Below are positions 7,909 to 16,992 of a stretch of 64,000 bases of DNA, in pieces. Numbering within the stretch: position 1 is the first letter of the stretch; each line of letters opens with the position of its first letter. The notes beneath the pieces were generated by a model. It was not told the origin of the DNA, did not search any database, and saw nothing but the letters and a program-made list of their open reading frames with translations. The position numbers were made by a program, and so were the translations under genes. The stretch is taken from positions 1 through 64,000 of the forward strand of contig CBFHQL010000002.1 in assembly GCA_965658025.1 (NCBI GenBank), written 5' to 3'. The DNA is from UBA3537 sp965658025 (GTDB lineage Bacteria > Bacteroidota > Bacteroidia > Flavobacteriales > Flavobacteriaceae).

Positions 7909-9357
7909 ATGAACAAGTACACAGAAGATGATTTAAGAGAAGAGCTCAAAACCAAACAGTACGAATATGGGTTTTATACCGATATAGAATCTGAGACCTT
8001 TCCTGTTGGTTTAGACGAATCTATTGTACGCGCTATCTCTAAGAAAAAAAATGAGCCCGAATGGATGACCGATTGGCGTTTGGAGGCCTTCAAAATATGG
8101 AAGGAAATGGAAGAACCCGATTGGGCAAACGTATCTTATGAAAAACCAGATTTTCAGGCCATATCATACTATTCGGCACCGAATAGCAAACCGAAATATA
8201 ATTCTCTAGACGAAGTCGATCCAGAACTTTTGGCTACTTTTGAAAAACTAGGCATATCCATAGACGAACAGAAAAAACTTTCTGGAGTTGCTATGGACGT
8301 TGTGGTCGATTCTGTATCTGTTGCGACTACATTCAAAGAAACACTCTCTGAAAAAGGCATTATTTTCATGAGTATTTCTGAAGCTATTCAAGAACATCCT
8401 GAATTGGTCAGAAAATACATTGGCACTATTGTTCCTCAAAAAGACAACTACTACGCCGCTCTAAACAGTGCTGTATTTAGTGATGGTAGCTTTTGTTATA
8501 TCCCTAAAGGGGTTCGTTGTCCGATGGAACTTTCTACATATTTCAGAATCAACCAAGCTGGAACCGGGCAATTTGAGCGCACTTTGGTCATTGCAGACGA
8601 AGGAAGTTATGTAAGTTATCTGGAAGGATGTACGGCACCCAGTAGAGATGAAAACCAATTGCATGCCGCGGTAGTAGAACTCATTGCATTAGACAATGCA
8701 GAAATTAAATATTCAACTGTTCAGAACTGGTATCCAGGAAATGCAGAAGGTAAAGGCGGGGTATACAATTTTGTAACCAAGCGAGGATTGTGCGAAAAAA
8801 ACGCAAAAATATCATGGACACAAGTAGAAACTGGAAGTGCAGTAACATGGAAATACCCCTCTTGTGTACTGAAAGGCGACAATTCTGTTGGCGAATTTTA
8901 TTCCATCGCTGTAACGAATAATCATCAGCAAGCCGATACTGGTACCAAAATGATTCATCTTGGCAAAAACACAAAGTCAACCATTATAAGCAAAGGAATT
9001 TCTGCAGGAAAGTCACAAAACAGCTACAGAGGATTGGTACAGGTAAGTTCAAGAGCAACAAACGCAAGAAACTTCTCGCAATGCGACAGTCTATTGATGG
9101 GTAATGAGTGTGGTGCACACACCTTCCCTTACATTGAAGCAAAAAACAAAACTGCGCAAATAGAACATGAAGCTACCACCAGTAAAATTGGTGAAGACCA
9201 AATTTTTTACTGCAATCAAAGGGGTATTGATACCGAAAAAGCCATCGCTCTGATAGTCAATGGTTTCAGTAAAGATGTTTTGAATAAGCTTCCAATGGAA
9301 TTTGCCGTTGAGGCGCAAAAATTATTAGAAATAAGTCTTGAAGGATCTGTTGGATAA
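7909..9357 (+). CDS. sufB: Fe-S cluster assembly protein SufB
   Basis: Scaffold subunit of the SufBCD complex on which new Fe-S clusters are built. At 482 residues it has the normal length and the strongly conserved C-terminal beta-helix region, including FSQCDSLLMGNECGAHTFPY, IEHEATTSKIGEDQIFY and ALIVNGFSKDVLNKLP. It partners with SufC and SufD encoded just downstream. A small lipoprotein gene is inserted between sufB and sufC; the gap to it is ten bases. Confidence 0.96.
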   Translation: MNKYTEDDLREELKTKQYEYGFYTDIESETFPVGLDESIVRAISKKKNEPEWMTDWRLEAFKIWKEMEEPDWANVSYEKPDFQAISYYSAPNSKPKYNSLDEVDPELLATFEKLGISIDEQKKLSGVAMDVVVDSVSVATTFKETLSEKGIIFMSISEAIQEHPELVRKYIGTIVPQKDNYYAALNSAVFSDGSFCYIPKGVRCPMELSTYFRINQAGTGQFERTLVIADEGSYVSYLEGCTAPSRDENQLHAAVVELIALDNAEIKYSTVQNWYPGNAEGKGGVYNFVTKRGLCEKNAKISWTQVETGSAVTWKYPSCVLKGDNSVGEFYSIAVTNNHQQADTGTKMIHLGKNTKSTIISKGISAGKSQNSYRGLVQVSSRATNARNFSQCDSLLMGNECGAHTFPYIEAKNKTAQIEHEATTSKIGEDQIFYCNQRGIDTEKAIALIVNGFSKDVLNKLPMEFAVEAQKLLEISLEGSVG

Positions 9358-9367
9358 ACTAAAACAC

Positions 9368-9721
9368 ATGAAAAATATTGGTTTATTAATACTACTCACA
9401 TTGATTTTTGGATGTAAAAATTCTTCCGAGAATCTTACACTTCTCAAAGGAAGTTACATCTACTTTGATGATGCCGCTGTATTGCAAACAAATAATGAAG
9501 TTTATGGTGTATTTATGAACGCAAAAGCACTAGAACTTAACCAACGTGCCGAACTAGAAAAAACGACACCAACAGATGTAATTTATGTAGAACTAAAAGG
9601 TATTGTTTCCACAGAAGAGGACGATAAAATAAAGTGGGAAAAGAAATTTGACATCAAAGAAATTGTATCGATTTCGAGAACGAAAAAAGAAAGAAATACG
9701 CTAATTCTAGGAACAGAATAA
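9368..9721 (+). CDS. Small lipoprotein within the suf operon, possibly NlpE-domain-like
   Basis: A 117-residue protein with a clear lipoprotein signal (LTLIFGC, Cys16). The mature part contains YIYFDDAAVLQT, an ALELNQRAELEK stretch and TDVIYVELKGIV; this spacing reminds me of the OB-like domain of the NlpE envelope-stress lipoprotein, but the likeness is weak and I do not claim the family. The start at 9368 is used because a possible upstream start at 9338 would overlap sufB and spoil the signal peptide. It sits ten bases after sufB and two bases before sufC, so it is transcribed with the suf genes. Function unknown. Confidence 0.75.
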   Translation: MKNIGLLILLTLIFGCKNSSENLTLLKGSYIYFDDAAVLQTNNEVYGVFMNAKALELNQRAELEKTTPTDVIYVELKGIVSTEEDDKIKWEKKFDIKEIVSISRTKKERNTLILGTE

Positions 9722-9723
9722 CT

Positions 9724-10479
9724 ATGTTAGAAATAAAAAACATACACGCAAAAATTGACGAAAAATCCATTTTAAAAGGGATAAACTTAGATATCAAAGC
9801 GGGTGAAGTACACGCCATCATGGGGCCTAATGGCTCTGGAAAAAGTACACTTGCATCGGTAATTGCAGGCAAAGAAGAATATGAAATTGAGAAGGGCTCT
9901 ATCCTTTTCAATGGGGAAGACATTAGCGAACTTAGTGTCGAGGAGCGCGCACATCAAGGAGTGTTTTTGTCATTTCAATACCCTGTTGAAATTCCTGGCG
10001 TAACGGTAACCAATTTCATCAAAACTGCACTCAACGAAACACGAAAAGCCAAAGGTTTGGAAGATATGCCAGCTAGTGAAATGCTCAAGCGTATCCGTGA
10101 AAAATCAGAGCTTTTAGAGATTGATCGTAAGTTTTTATCCCGATCACTTAACGAAGGTTTTTCGGGTGGTGAGAAAAAAAGAAATGAAATTTTTCAGATG
10201 GCTATGCTTGAACCCAAACTCGCCATTTTGGACGAAACAGACTCAGGTTTAGATATTGATGCCCTAAGAATTGTTGCCAATGGAGTAAATAAATTAAAAA
10301 CAAAAGACAACGCTGTGTTGGTCATTACACACTATCAGCGCCTTCTAGATTATATTGTGCCCGATTATGTTCATGTTTTGTACGATGGAAAGATTGTAAA
10401 ATCTGGCGGAAAAGAACTTGCTTTTGAACTTGAAGAAAAAGGATACGACTGGATTAAAAAAGAAGTACATCAAGACTAA
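9724..10479 (+). CDS. sufC: Fe-S cluster assembly ATPase SufC
   Basis: ABC-type ATPase subunit of the cytoplasmic SufBCD scaffold. The 251-residue protein shows Walker A GPNGSGKST (34-42), a Q-loop at Gln85 (SFQYP), the ABC signature FSGGEKKR (146-153) and Walker B LAILDE followed by TDSGLD (166-177), the SufC-specific form. It starts two bases after the small lipoprotein gene, and sufD follows after 14 bases. Confidence 0.97.
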   Translation: MLEIKNIHAKIDEKSILKGINLDIKAGEVHAIMGPNGSGKSTLASVIAGKEEYEIEKGSILFNGEDISELSVEERAHQGVFLSFQYPVEIPGVTVTNFIKTALNETRKAKGLEDMPASEMLKRIREKSELLEIDRKFLSRSLNEGFSGGEKKRNEIFQMAMLEPKLAILDETDSGLDIDALRIVANGVNKLKTKDNAVLVITHYQRLLDYIVPDYVHVLYDGKIVKSGGKELAFELEEKGYDWIKKEVHQD

Positions 10480-10493
10480 AAATTGACGGTTTT

Positions 10494-11810
10494 ATGGACC
10501 TAAAAGAAAAACTCATATCTTCCTTTATTGCCTTTGAAAATCAAATTTCAATGGATACCCCCCTACTTAGTAATTTGAGAGAAGAAGCTATTAAAATTTT
10601 TGAAGACGAAGGATTTCCAACCAAAAAAAATGAAGACTGGAAATACACTGCCCTAAATAAAGTCATCAAAGAAGATTTTAGTGTTTTTGCAAATACCGAA
10701 AACCCCATTGAATATAAAGACGTTCAACCCTATTTTATCCATGACATTGATAGCTATAAAATTATTTTTATAGACGGGAAATATGCCTCACATTTATCGC
10801 AAACCACCCACGAGGGTATCGATGTGTGTCTTATGTCCGCTGCATTGAGCAAACCAAAATATCAAGCAGTCATCGAAAATTACTTTAATAAAATTGCGAC
10901 AAAGAGTGGTCTCAATGCACTCAATACTGCCTTTTGTCAAGAAGGGGCATACATCCATATCAAAAAAAATAAACTGGCTGAAAGACCCATTCAAATTATA
11001 CATTTTTCGACAGGGAAAGAACCAGCATTACTATTGCAACCCAGAAACTTGATTGTTGTGGACGAAAATGCACAAGTGCAAATTATCGAACGCCATCAAA
11101 GTTTAACAGAAAATCCTACCCTCACCAACAGTGTAACAGAAATTTTTGCAGCCAAACGCGCCATCATTGACTACTACAAAGTGCAAAATGATAAGTCTGA
11201 AGCATCACTGATTGACAACACATTTATCGAACAGCATCAAGAAAGTAATGTTGCCGTACACACGTTTAGTTTTGGCGGGAAGTTGACAAGAAATAACCTA
11301 AATTTCTATCAAAAAGGGGAACGTATTGATTCTACCCTAAAAGGTGTCACCATTATAGGCAATAAACAACATGTAGACCACAACACGCTTGTGCATCATA
11401 TAGAACCCCATTGTGAAAGCCATCAAGACTACAAAGGGATTTTTGGTGATAGTGCAGTTGGAGTGTTTAATGGAAAAGTTGTGGTTGAAAAAGAAGCCCA
11501 AAAAACAAACGCTTTTCAAGCCAATAACAATCTATTGGTTAATGACAAAGCCACCATAAACACAAAACCTCAACTCGAAATTTTTGCAGATGATGTCAAA
11601 TGTTCACATGGGTGCACCATTGGACAATTGGATGAAAATGCCATGTTTTATTTACGTGCTCGAGGGATTCCAGCAAAAGAAGCTAGAGCACTACTGATGT
11701 ATGCTTTTGCTAATAATGTTCTGGAAAGTGTGAAAATTCCACAACTTAAAAAACGAATCAATAAACTGATTGCTAATAAATTAGGCGTTAATATTGGATT
11801 TGATTTATAA
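10494..11810 (+). CDS. sufD: Fe-S cluster assembly protein SufD
   Basis: Second scaffold-like subunit of SufBCD, paralogous to SufB and involved in iron entry. The 438-residue protein has the conserved N-terminal KNEDWKYTAL segment and the C-terminal CSHGCTIGQLDENAMFYL, which carries the His equivalent to the functionally important His360 of the E. coli protein, then RGIPAKEARALL. Its stop TAA shares one base with the sufS start. Confidence 0.95.
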   Translation: MDLKEKLISSFIAFENQISMDTPLLSNLREEAIKIFEDEGFPTKKNEDWKYTALNKVIKEDFSVFANTENPIEYKDVQPYFIHDIDSYKIIFIDGKYASHLSQTTHEGIDVCLMSAALSKPKYQAVIENYFNKIATKSGLNALNTAFCQEGAYIHIKKNKLAERPIQIIHFSTGKEPALLLQPRNLIVVDENAQVQIIERHQSLTENPTLTNSVTEIFAAKRAIIDYYKVQNDKSEASLIDNTFIEQHQESNVAVHTFSFGGKLTRNNLNFYQKGERIDSTLKGVTIIGNKQHVDHNTLVHHIEPHCESHQDYKGIFGDSAVGVFNGKVVVEKEAQKTNAFQANNNLLVNDKATINTKPQLEIFADDVKCSHGCTIGQLDENAMFYLRARGIPAKEARALLMYAFANNVLESVKIPQLKKRINKLIANKLGVNIGFDL

Positions 11811-13048
11811 TGAAAAACAGCCATCAAAATACCGTGTTTAATGTCCAAGAAATTCGAAAAGATTTTCCCATTTTGAACCGCAAAATCAATGGAAAACCTT
11901 TGGTTTATTTTGATAATGCAGCAACTTCTCAAACACCACAACAAGTCATTGATGTTATTGCCAACTACTACAGCAATTACAACGCCAATATTCATCGTGG
12001 TGTACATCAGCTCAGTCAAGAGGCAACCGACCAATATGAAGAAGCTAGACAAAAAATCCAAAAACACTTCAACGCCAAACATGCGCACGAAATTATTTTC
12101 ACTTCAGGGACAACGCACAGCATCAATTTAGTAGCACATGGATTTGGAGAATTACTAAAAAAAAATGACGTCGTCTTAGTTTCTGCTTTGGAACACCACA
12201 GCAACATTGTACCCTGGCAAATGCTCTGTGAAAAAACAGGTGCTCTGCTGAGAGTAATCCCTATGACACCAGAAGGTGAACTCAATATGGATGAGTTTGA
12301 GACCCTACTCCAATTGAATCCAAAACTAGTATTTGTCAACCATATTTCCAATGCATTAGGAACCATTAACCCCATAGAAAAAATCATAAGTAAAGCACAC
12401 GAAGTCGGTGCCGCCGTTCTTATTGATGGTGCTCAAGCCTGTCCACACATAAAATCTGATGTACAAGCGTTGGACGTTGATTTCTATGTCACCTCAGCAC
12501 ACAAAATGTGTGGCCCAACAGGTGTGGGGATGTTATATGCCAAAGAAGAATGGCTCAAAAAATTACCCCCCTATCAAGGTGGTGGAGAAATGATTTCTGA
12601 CGTTACTTTCGAAAAGACTACCTATGCCGATTTGCCGCACAAATTTGAAGCGGGTACTCCTAATATTTGTGGTGGAATTGCTTTTGGTGCTGCTATAGAT
12701 TATATGAACAGTATTGGATTTGAACACATAGCAGTTTATGAAAATGAACTTTTACACTATGCTACCGAAAAACTTCAGGCCATTGACGGCTTAAAGATTT
12801 ATGGAACTTCAAATAACAAAACCTCAGTGATTTCATTCAACATTGATGGTATTCACGCTTATGACATAGGTACCATTATTGACAAATTGGGGATTGCTAT
12901 TCGAACAGGGCAACATTGTGCTCAACCCATTATGGATTTCTATGGTATTTCAGGAACCGCACGCGCCTCGTTTGCATTTTACAATACAAAAGAAGAAATA
13001 GATCTATTGGTAGCAGCACTAAAAAAGGCCAAAATGATGCTAAGCTAA
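11810..13048 (+). CDS. sufS: Cysteine desulfurase SufS
   Basis: PLP enzyme that takes sulfur from cysteine to form a persulfide for Fe-S assembly. The 412-residue protein has the PLP lysine Lys232 in TSAHKMCGP and the catalytic Cys370 in RTGQHCAQP, the short active-site loop of the SufS-type (class II) desulfurases that need SufE as acceptor. The matching sufE gene lies about 500 bases downstream. The start overlaps the sufD stop (TAATG). Confidence 0.96.
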   Translation: MKNSHQNTVFNVQEIRKDFPILNRKINGKPLVYFDNAATSQTPQQVIDVIANYYSNYNANIHRGVHQLSQEATDQYEEARQKIQKHFNAKHAHEIIFTSGTTHSINLVAHGFGELLKKNDVVLVSALEHHSNIVPWQMLCEKTGALLRVIPMTPEGELNMDEFETLLQLNPKLVFVNHISNALGTINPIEKIISKAHEVGAAVLIDGAQACPHIKSDVQALDVDFYVTSAHKMCGPTGVGMLYAKEEWLKKLPPYQGGGEMISDVTFEKTTYADLPHKFEAGTPNICGGIAFGAAIDYMNSIGFEHIAVYENELLHYATEKLQAIDGLKIYGTSNNKTSVISFNIDGIHAYDIGTIIDKLGIAIRTGQHCAQPIMDFYGISGTARASFAFYNTKEEIDLLVAALKKAKMMLS

Positions 13049-13064
13049 TGCTCAACTCTATCTT

Positions 13065-13526
13065 ATGAAAACACTACTTACCTTTGTTTGTTTAACCCTA
13101 TTATCTACAGAATGTGTGTCCAAAAAAGCACTAGACAACCAAGTTAATCCTGACAGCAAAGAAGTTGTCTTTGTTTACAAATATTATACCCGAGGGTTTT
13201 ATAAAGAACATCATGTGGGACAAGAAAAAATTATAACCTTTTTGGACTACGCTAAAACTAAATTTACAGAAAAAGAAGTCATTCCAATGGATTGGGCAAA
13301 CGCCATAGATCTTCTTACTAAAATTGATTTAACAGCGTTTGAGAATCTTGAGGCACCCTCAAGTTTACGTCATACAGATCGTGTTCAACATGGAGAATTG
13401 ACCATAAAAATTAACAATACAACGTTTAGATCGCGTAATTTTGATCATGGTAATCCTCCCGAAAAAATAAAATCAATCGTCACGCAATTATTGACTATGA
13501 GCGAGGGCAGTCAAAATCAAAATTAA
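13065..13526 (+). CDS. Small exported protein of unknown function in the suf operon
   Basis: A 153-residue protein with an N-terminal hydrophobic segment ending near Cys17; the lipobox is poor (Glu before the Cys), so either a lipoprotein or a secreted protein. The mature part has VVFVYKYYTRGFYKEHH and a C-terminal GELTIKINNTTFRSRNFDH, suggesting a small beta-rich domain. I do not recognise the family. It lies 16 bases after sufS and 18 bases before the sufE start, so it shares the operon and is the second envelope protein inserted among cytosolic suf genes. Confidence 0.7.
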   Translation: MKTLLTFVCLTLLSTECVSKKALDNQVNPDSKEVVFVYKYYTRGFYKEHHVGQEKIITFLDYAKTKFTEKEVIPMDWANAIDLLTKIDLTAFENLEAPSSLRHTDRVQHGELTIKINNTTFRSRNFDHGNPPEKIKSIVTQLLTMSEGSQNQN

Positions 13527-13532
13527 GAATTG

Positions 13533-13540
13533 TATTTTTG
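13533..13540 (+). promoter_or_regulatory. Candidate internal -7 box before sufE, leaderless spacing
   Basis: TATTTTTG fits TAnnTTTG and ends four bases before the sufE ATG at 13545. This would give an internal, leaderless transcript for sufE, the DUF59 gene and DUF2480. No -33 TTG was found at the usual distance. Confidence 0.35.
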
Positions 13541-13544
13541 TATC

Positions 13545-13970
13545 ATGAGTATAGAAAACATACAAAATGAAATTGTCGATGAATTTTCCATGTTTGAGGA
13601 CTGGATGGAACGTTACGAATACATGATTGAGCTAGGAAAATCTTTACCACTAATCGATTCGAACTACAAAACAGACGACAACATCATCAAAGGGTGCCAA
13701 AGTAAAGTATGGCTTCATGCAGATTTTGAACAAGACAAAGTCATCTTTACAGCCGACAGCGATGCCATCATTACCAAAGGGATTGTCGCCATTTTAATTC
13801 GTGTATTTACAAACCAGACACCTCAAGCAATTTTGGCGGCCAATACCGATTTTATTGATGCTATTGGGCTCAAAGAGCATTTGTCTCCAACTCGAGCCAA
13901 TGGACTGGTGAGTATGATCAAACAAATAAAAATGTATGCTATCGCATACCAAACACAACAACAATCATGA
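13545..13970 (+). CDS. sufE: Sulfur acceptor protein SufE
   Basis: Accepts persulfide sulfur from SufS and passes it to SufB. With the start at 13545 the protein is 141 residues and its single Cys in KGCQSKVW is residue 51, the same number as the active Cys of the E. coli protein; an in-frame ATG at 13530 would add five residues and lies before the promoter-like box. The gene overlaps the following DUF59 gene by four bases (ATGA). Confidence 0.94.
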   Translation: MSIENIQNEIVDEFSMFEDWMERYEYMIELGKSLPLIDSNYKTDDNIIKGCQSKVWLHADFEQDKVIFTADSDAIITKGIVAILIRVFTNQTPQAILAANTDFIDAIGLKEHLSPTRANGLVSMIKQIKMYAIAYQTQQQS

Positions 13971-14293
13971 GTGAACCAAATATAGATGTCAATGCATTAG
14001 GCGAAAAAATAGTGCGTGTGCTCAAAACCATATTCGATCCAGAAATACCTGTAGATATTTATGAATTAGGCTTGATTTACGATGTCTTCGTCAATGAAGA
14101 TTACGAAGTAAAAATCTTAATGACGCTAACAACCCCCAATTGTCCTGTAGCAGAGACATTACCGCTGGAAGTCGAAGAAAAAGTAAAATCTTTGGACGAA
14201 GTTAAAGATGCAGAAGTCGAAATCACATTTGACCCACCATGGTCGCAAGACTTGATGAGCGACGAAGCAAAACTAGAACTTGGAATGCTCTAA
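13967..14293 (+). CDS. DUF59/MIP18-family protein, SufT-like Fe-S maturation factor
   Basis: A 108-residue cytoplasmic protein with the family core DPEIPVDIYELGLIYDV (residues 24-40) and the reactive Cys59 in LTTPNCPVAETLP. Homologs (SufT, PaaD, MIP18) help mature or transfer Fe-S clusters. Its place inside the suf operon, overlapping sufE by four bases, supports the SufT role. Two bases separate it from the DUF2480 gene. Confidence 0.9.
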   Translation: MSEPNIDVNALGEKIVRVLKTIFDPEIPVDIYELGLIYDVFVNEDYEVKILMTLTTPNCPVAETLPLEVEEKVKSLDEVKDAEVEITFDPPWSQDLMSDEAKLELGML

Positions 14294-14295
14294 AA

Positions 14296-14808
14296 ATGAA
14301 AGAGGAAATTGTAAATCGTGTCGCCAAAAGCAGTCTTATTACAATTGACTTGGAGGACTACTACCCTGCTGAACCACGGACACTTTTGGACGTTAAAGAT
14401 TGGCTGTTTGAAGGATTAATTCTAAAGGAGAATGAATTTCGAGCTACGCTCAAAAACTTTGATTGGTTACAATTCAAAGATCATCATATCGCTCTGCACT
14501 GCAGCACAGAAGCCATCATTCCAACATGGGCCTATATGCTTATTCAAACCCACCTTAAAGGCGTTGCAAAAACCGTAGTTGTCGGGTCTTTGGACAATTT
14601 GGAGTCCTTTATTTATAAATCTATTATTGACGATTTAGACTTAGATTTTTGCAAAAACAAACCCATTATCATCAAAGGATGCGCAAACAAACCTGTCCCA
14701 CAAAATGCCTACCTCATGCTTATTCAAAAATTACAACCACTGGCCAAATCTATTATGTATGGTGAAGCTTGCTCGTCAGTCCCACTTTTTAAGAAGAAAA
14801 AAATATAA
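14296..14808 (+). CDS. DUF2480 family protein
   Basis: A 170-residue cytoplasmic protein of the Bacteroidota family DUF2480. Four cysteines (69, 119, 129, 159) stand out, two of them in the conserved IKGCANKPVPQNAY and YGEACSSVPLFKKK, along with His64 and His68. Genes of this family commonly lie at the end of suf operons, as here, three bases after the SufT-like gene, so a role in Fe-S assembly or delivery is plausible but untested. The ATG at 14296 is used; the longer in-frame start at 14239 lies inside the previous gene. Confidence 0.85.
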   Translation: MKEEIVNRVAKSSLITIDLEDYYPAEPRTLLDVKDWLFEGLILKENEFRATLKNFDWLQFKDHHIALHCSTEAIIPTWAYMLIQTHLKGVAKTVVVGSLDNLESFIYKSIIDDLDLDFCKNKPIIIKGCANKPVPQNAYLMLIQKLQPLAKSIMYGEACSSVPLFKKKKI

Positions 14809-14839
14809 TTTCAAGTAAAGATTATTTTTAAAATAATAA

Positions 14840-14847
14840 TAACTTTG
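14840..14847 (+). promoter_or_regulatory. Candidate -7 box of the DUF3078 gene
   Basis: TAACTTTG fits TAnnTTTG and leaves 32 bases to the start codon at 14880, a usual leader length. It gives the DUF3078 gene its own promoter separate from the suf operon. Confidence 0.42.
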
Positions 14848-14879
14848 TTGTATTAATACACACTTAAATCTAATTACAA

Positions 14880-15719
14880 ATGAAAAAAATCCTACTCATT
14901 ATACTGAGCGTTCAGCTTAGTTTTAGCTTTGCACAAGACACCGAAGAACCACAACCAAATTGGACCAAAAAAGGCATTGTAACTTTCTTAGTCAATCAGT
15001 CTTCTTTTGAAAATTGGATTGCTGGTGGCATCAGTAATATTTCAGGTGCATTGGGCCTTAATTACGACTTTAACTACCAAAAAAACGACTGGACTTGGGA
15101 GAATAAACTAATCGCCAATTTTGGACTCACTAAAATAAAAAATCAAGACATCCAAAAATCAAGTGACCTTCTGGAATGGAATTCTGTTGTAGGGAAAAAA
15201 GCCAAGAGCTACTGGTATTATTCCGCATTTTTAAATTTTAAAACCCAATTTGCCGATGACCTTGACAAAGACACCAAAGGTCCGACAAAATTTTTATCGC
15301 CTGGGTATTTGCAATTTGGTCCAGGAATGTTGTGGAAAAAAAGTGATAATCTAAAAGTTAACATTGCACCCGCTACAAGCCGACTTATCATCGTAGACAA
15401 AGATTTAACTGAACCCGACAAGGCCTATTTTGGAGTGGAAGAAGGCAAAAGTACACGATACGAACTTGGAGGTTCTGTAGGGGCATATTACAAATTGGAC
15501 TTGATGAAAAATATTTCAATGGAAAACATCTTGAATCTTTATTCGAATTATCTTGAAGATCCACAAAATGTAGATTTGGACTACACCATGAATTTAGTCA
15601 TGTCCGTTAATGACTTTATCTCGGCTAATTTGTCCTATCAAACCATTTATGACGACAATGCGTTTAGAGGACTACAAACACGTCAAGTTTTTGGAATTGG
15701 TATCAATTACAATTTTTAA
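14880..15719 (+). CDS. DUF3078 domain-containing outer-membrane protein
   Basis: A 279-residue exported protein: signal peptide of about 18 residues ending FSFAQ, then the DUF3078 pattern (GIVTFLVNQSSFENWIAGG, WTWENKLIANFGLTKIKN, FLSPGYLQFGPGMLWK). The many alternating hydrophobic strands and the final aromatic residue (INYNF) indicate an outer-membrane beta-barrel. Function is not known. It follows the suf operon after 71 bases with its own promoter candidate and ends at a strong terminator. Confidence 0.85.
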   Translation: MKKILLIILSVQLSFSFAQDTEEPQPNWTKKGIVTFLVNQSSFENWIAGGISNISGALGLNYDFNYQKNDWTWENKLIANFGLTKIKNQDIQKSSDLLEWNSVVGKKAKSYWYYSAFLNFKTQFADDLDKDTKGPTKFLSPGYLQFGPGMLWKKSDNLKVNIAPATSRLIIVDKDLTEPDKAYFGVEEGKSTRYELGGSVGAYYKLDLMKNISMENILNLYSNYLEDPQNVDLDYTMNLVMSVNDFISANLSYQTIYDDNAFRGLQTRQVFGIGINYNF

Positions 15720-15739
15720 TACAGAGCAAATCAAATAGT

Positions 15740-15767
15740 AAAAAAGCACCTTTTGGTGCTTTTTTTA
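15740..15767. terminator. Bidirectional rho-independent terminator between DUF3078 gene and hflX
   Basis: Perfect hairpin with arms AAAAAGCACC (15741-15750) and GGTGCTTTTT (15755-15764), loop TTTT. It has a T-run on both strands, so it can stop transcripts from the DUF3078 gene (plus) and from hflX (minus); the hflX stop codon lies inside its outer edge. Confidence 0.85.
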
Positions 15768-16976
15768 TTGATGTTCTTCGTAGTCAGGATATAAAAAATG
15801 ATTGTAAGGAAAACGCTGAACATGGATTTTACGTACTTCGTTGTATACTCTTTTTCGGAATTCTTCTAAGTTTTCTTTGTTCAATGCAGAGATAAAGAGA
15901 GAGTGGTCTCCAATTTTGGACATCCATGTAGCTTTCCATTCTTGAAGTGAATAATGTGCCTTGGTGCGTGGATTCATAAGGTCGGTTTCATCAAAAGGTG
16001 CTGGATTATAAGCATCAATCTTATTGAATACCATAAGGGTTGGCTTGTCCAAAGCATGAATTTCCTCCAAAATTTTATTTACGGATTCTATGTGTTCTTC
16101 AAAACTAGGATGAGAAATATCCACGACATGTAACAATAAATCAGACTCGCGCACCTCATCCAAAGTACTTTTAAAAGAATCGACCAATTGTGTGGGCAGT
16201 TTTCGAATAAACCCCACGGTATCACTCATCAAAAAGGGCAAGTTTTTTACCACAACTTTGCGCACTGTAGTATCTAGGGTTGCAAATAATTTATTCTCAG
16301 CAAAAACATCCGATTTGCTGATGACATTCATCAACGTAGATTTTCCAACGTTGGTGTAGCCCACCAAAGCGACACGCACCAAAGCCCCACGATTGCCACG
16401 CTGAACGGACATTTGTTTATCAATTTTTTTGATCTTAGCTTTCAATAGCGCTATTTTCTCTCTTACTATTCGTCGATCAGTTTCAATTTCGGTTTCACCT
16501 GGTCCACGCATTCCGATCCCCCCTTTTTGACGCTCGAGGTGTGTCCACATGCCTTTGAGTCGTGGTAGTAAATATTGGCATTGTGCCAGTTCTACCTGAG
16601 TTCTAGCATAGCTGGTTTGTGCGCGTTGGGCAAAAATATCCAGTATAAGGTTTGTTCGGTCTAAAACTTTACAGTTTAGAATTTTACTAATATTTCGTTC
16701 TTGAGCTGCAGAAAGTTCATCATCAAAAATAGCAGTTCCTATTTCATTGTCTTTAATGAATTCCTCTAAATCTTTCATTTTACCAGAACCGATAAATGTT
16801 TTTGGATTGGGCATATCCATCTTTTGCGTAAAGCGCTTGACAACTTCACCTCCAGCAGTGTAGGTCAAAAACGCCAACTCATCCAAATATTCTTTGGATT
16901 GCTCTTCGTTTTGTGCTTTGGTAATGACGCCAATGAGTACCGTTTTTTCCAAAACACTATTTTTTTTCTCTATCAT
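15765..16976 (-). CDS. hflX: GTPase HflX
   Basis: Ribosome-associated GTPase that splits or rescues stalled 70S ribosomes, for instance under heat stress. The 403-residue protein has the HflX N-terminal domain, the glycine-rich GGIGMRGPGETEIETDRR linker, and the G-domain with G1 GYTNVGKSTL, G3 DTVGF and G4 NKID. It is transcribed alone, from a box eight bases before the ATG, to the shared terminator. Confidence 0.95.
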   Translation of the reverse strand: MIEKKNSVLEKTVLIGVITKAQNEEQSKEYLDELAFLTYTAGGEVVKRFTQKMDMPNPKTFIGSGKMKDLEEFIKDNEIGTAIFDDELSAAQERNISKILNCKVLDRTNLILDIFAQRAQTSYARTQVELAQCQYLLPRLKGMWTHLERQKGGIGMRGPGETEIETDRRIVREKIALLKAKIKKIDKQMSVQRGNRGALVRVALVGYTNVGKSTLMNVISKSDVFAENKLFATLDTTVRKVVVKNLPFLMSDTVGFIRKLPTQLVDSFKSTLDEVRESDLLLHVVDISHPSFEEHIESVNKILEEIHALDKPTLMVFNKIDAYNPAPFDETDLMNPRTKAHYSLQEWKATWMSKIGDHSLFISALNKENLEEFRKRVYNEVRKIHVQRFPYNHFLYPDYEEHQ

Positions 16977-16984
16977 GATGACTG

Positions 16985-16992
16985 CAAAATTA
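16985..16992 (-). promoter_or_regulatory. Candidate -7 box of hflX, near-leaderless spacing
   Basis: Reads TAATTTTG on the minus strand, eight bases before the hflX ATG. A transcript from it would have almost no leader. The rest of the 168-base intergenic region towards 17145 is A+T-rich; I see only an imperfect box (TGATTTTG) for the plus-strand gene. Confidence 0.38.

Noticed and set aside
11648..12388. Minus-strand frames of 146 and 123 codons across the sufD/sufS junction
   Set aside because: Antisense shadows of conserved suf genes; the hydrophobic look comes from complementing charged codons.
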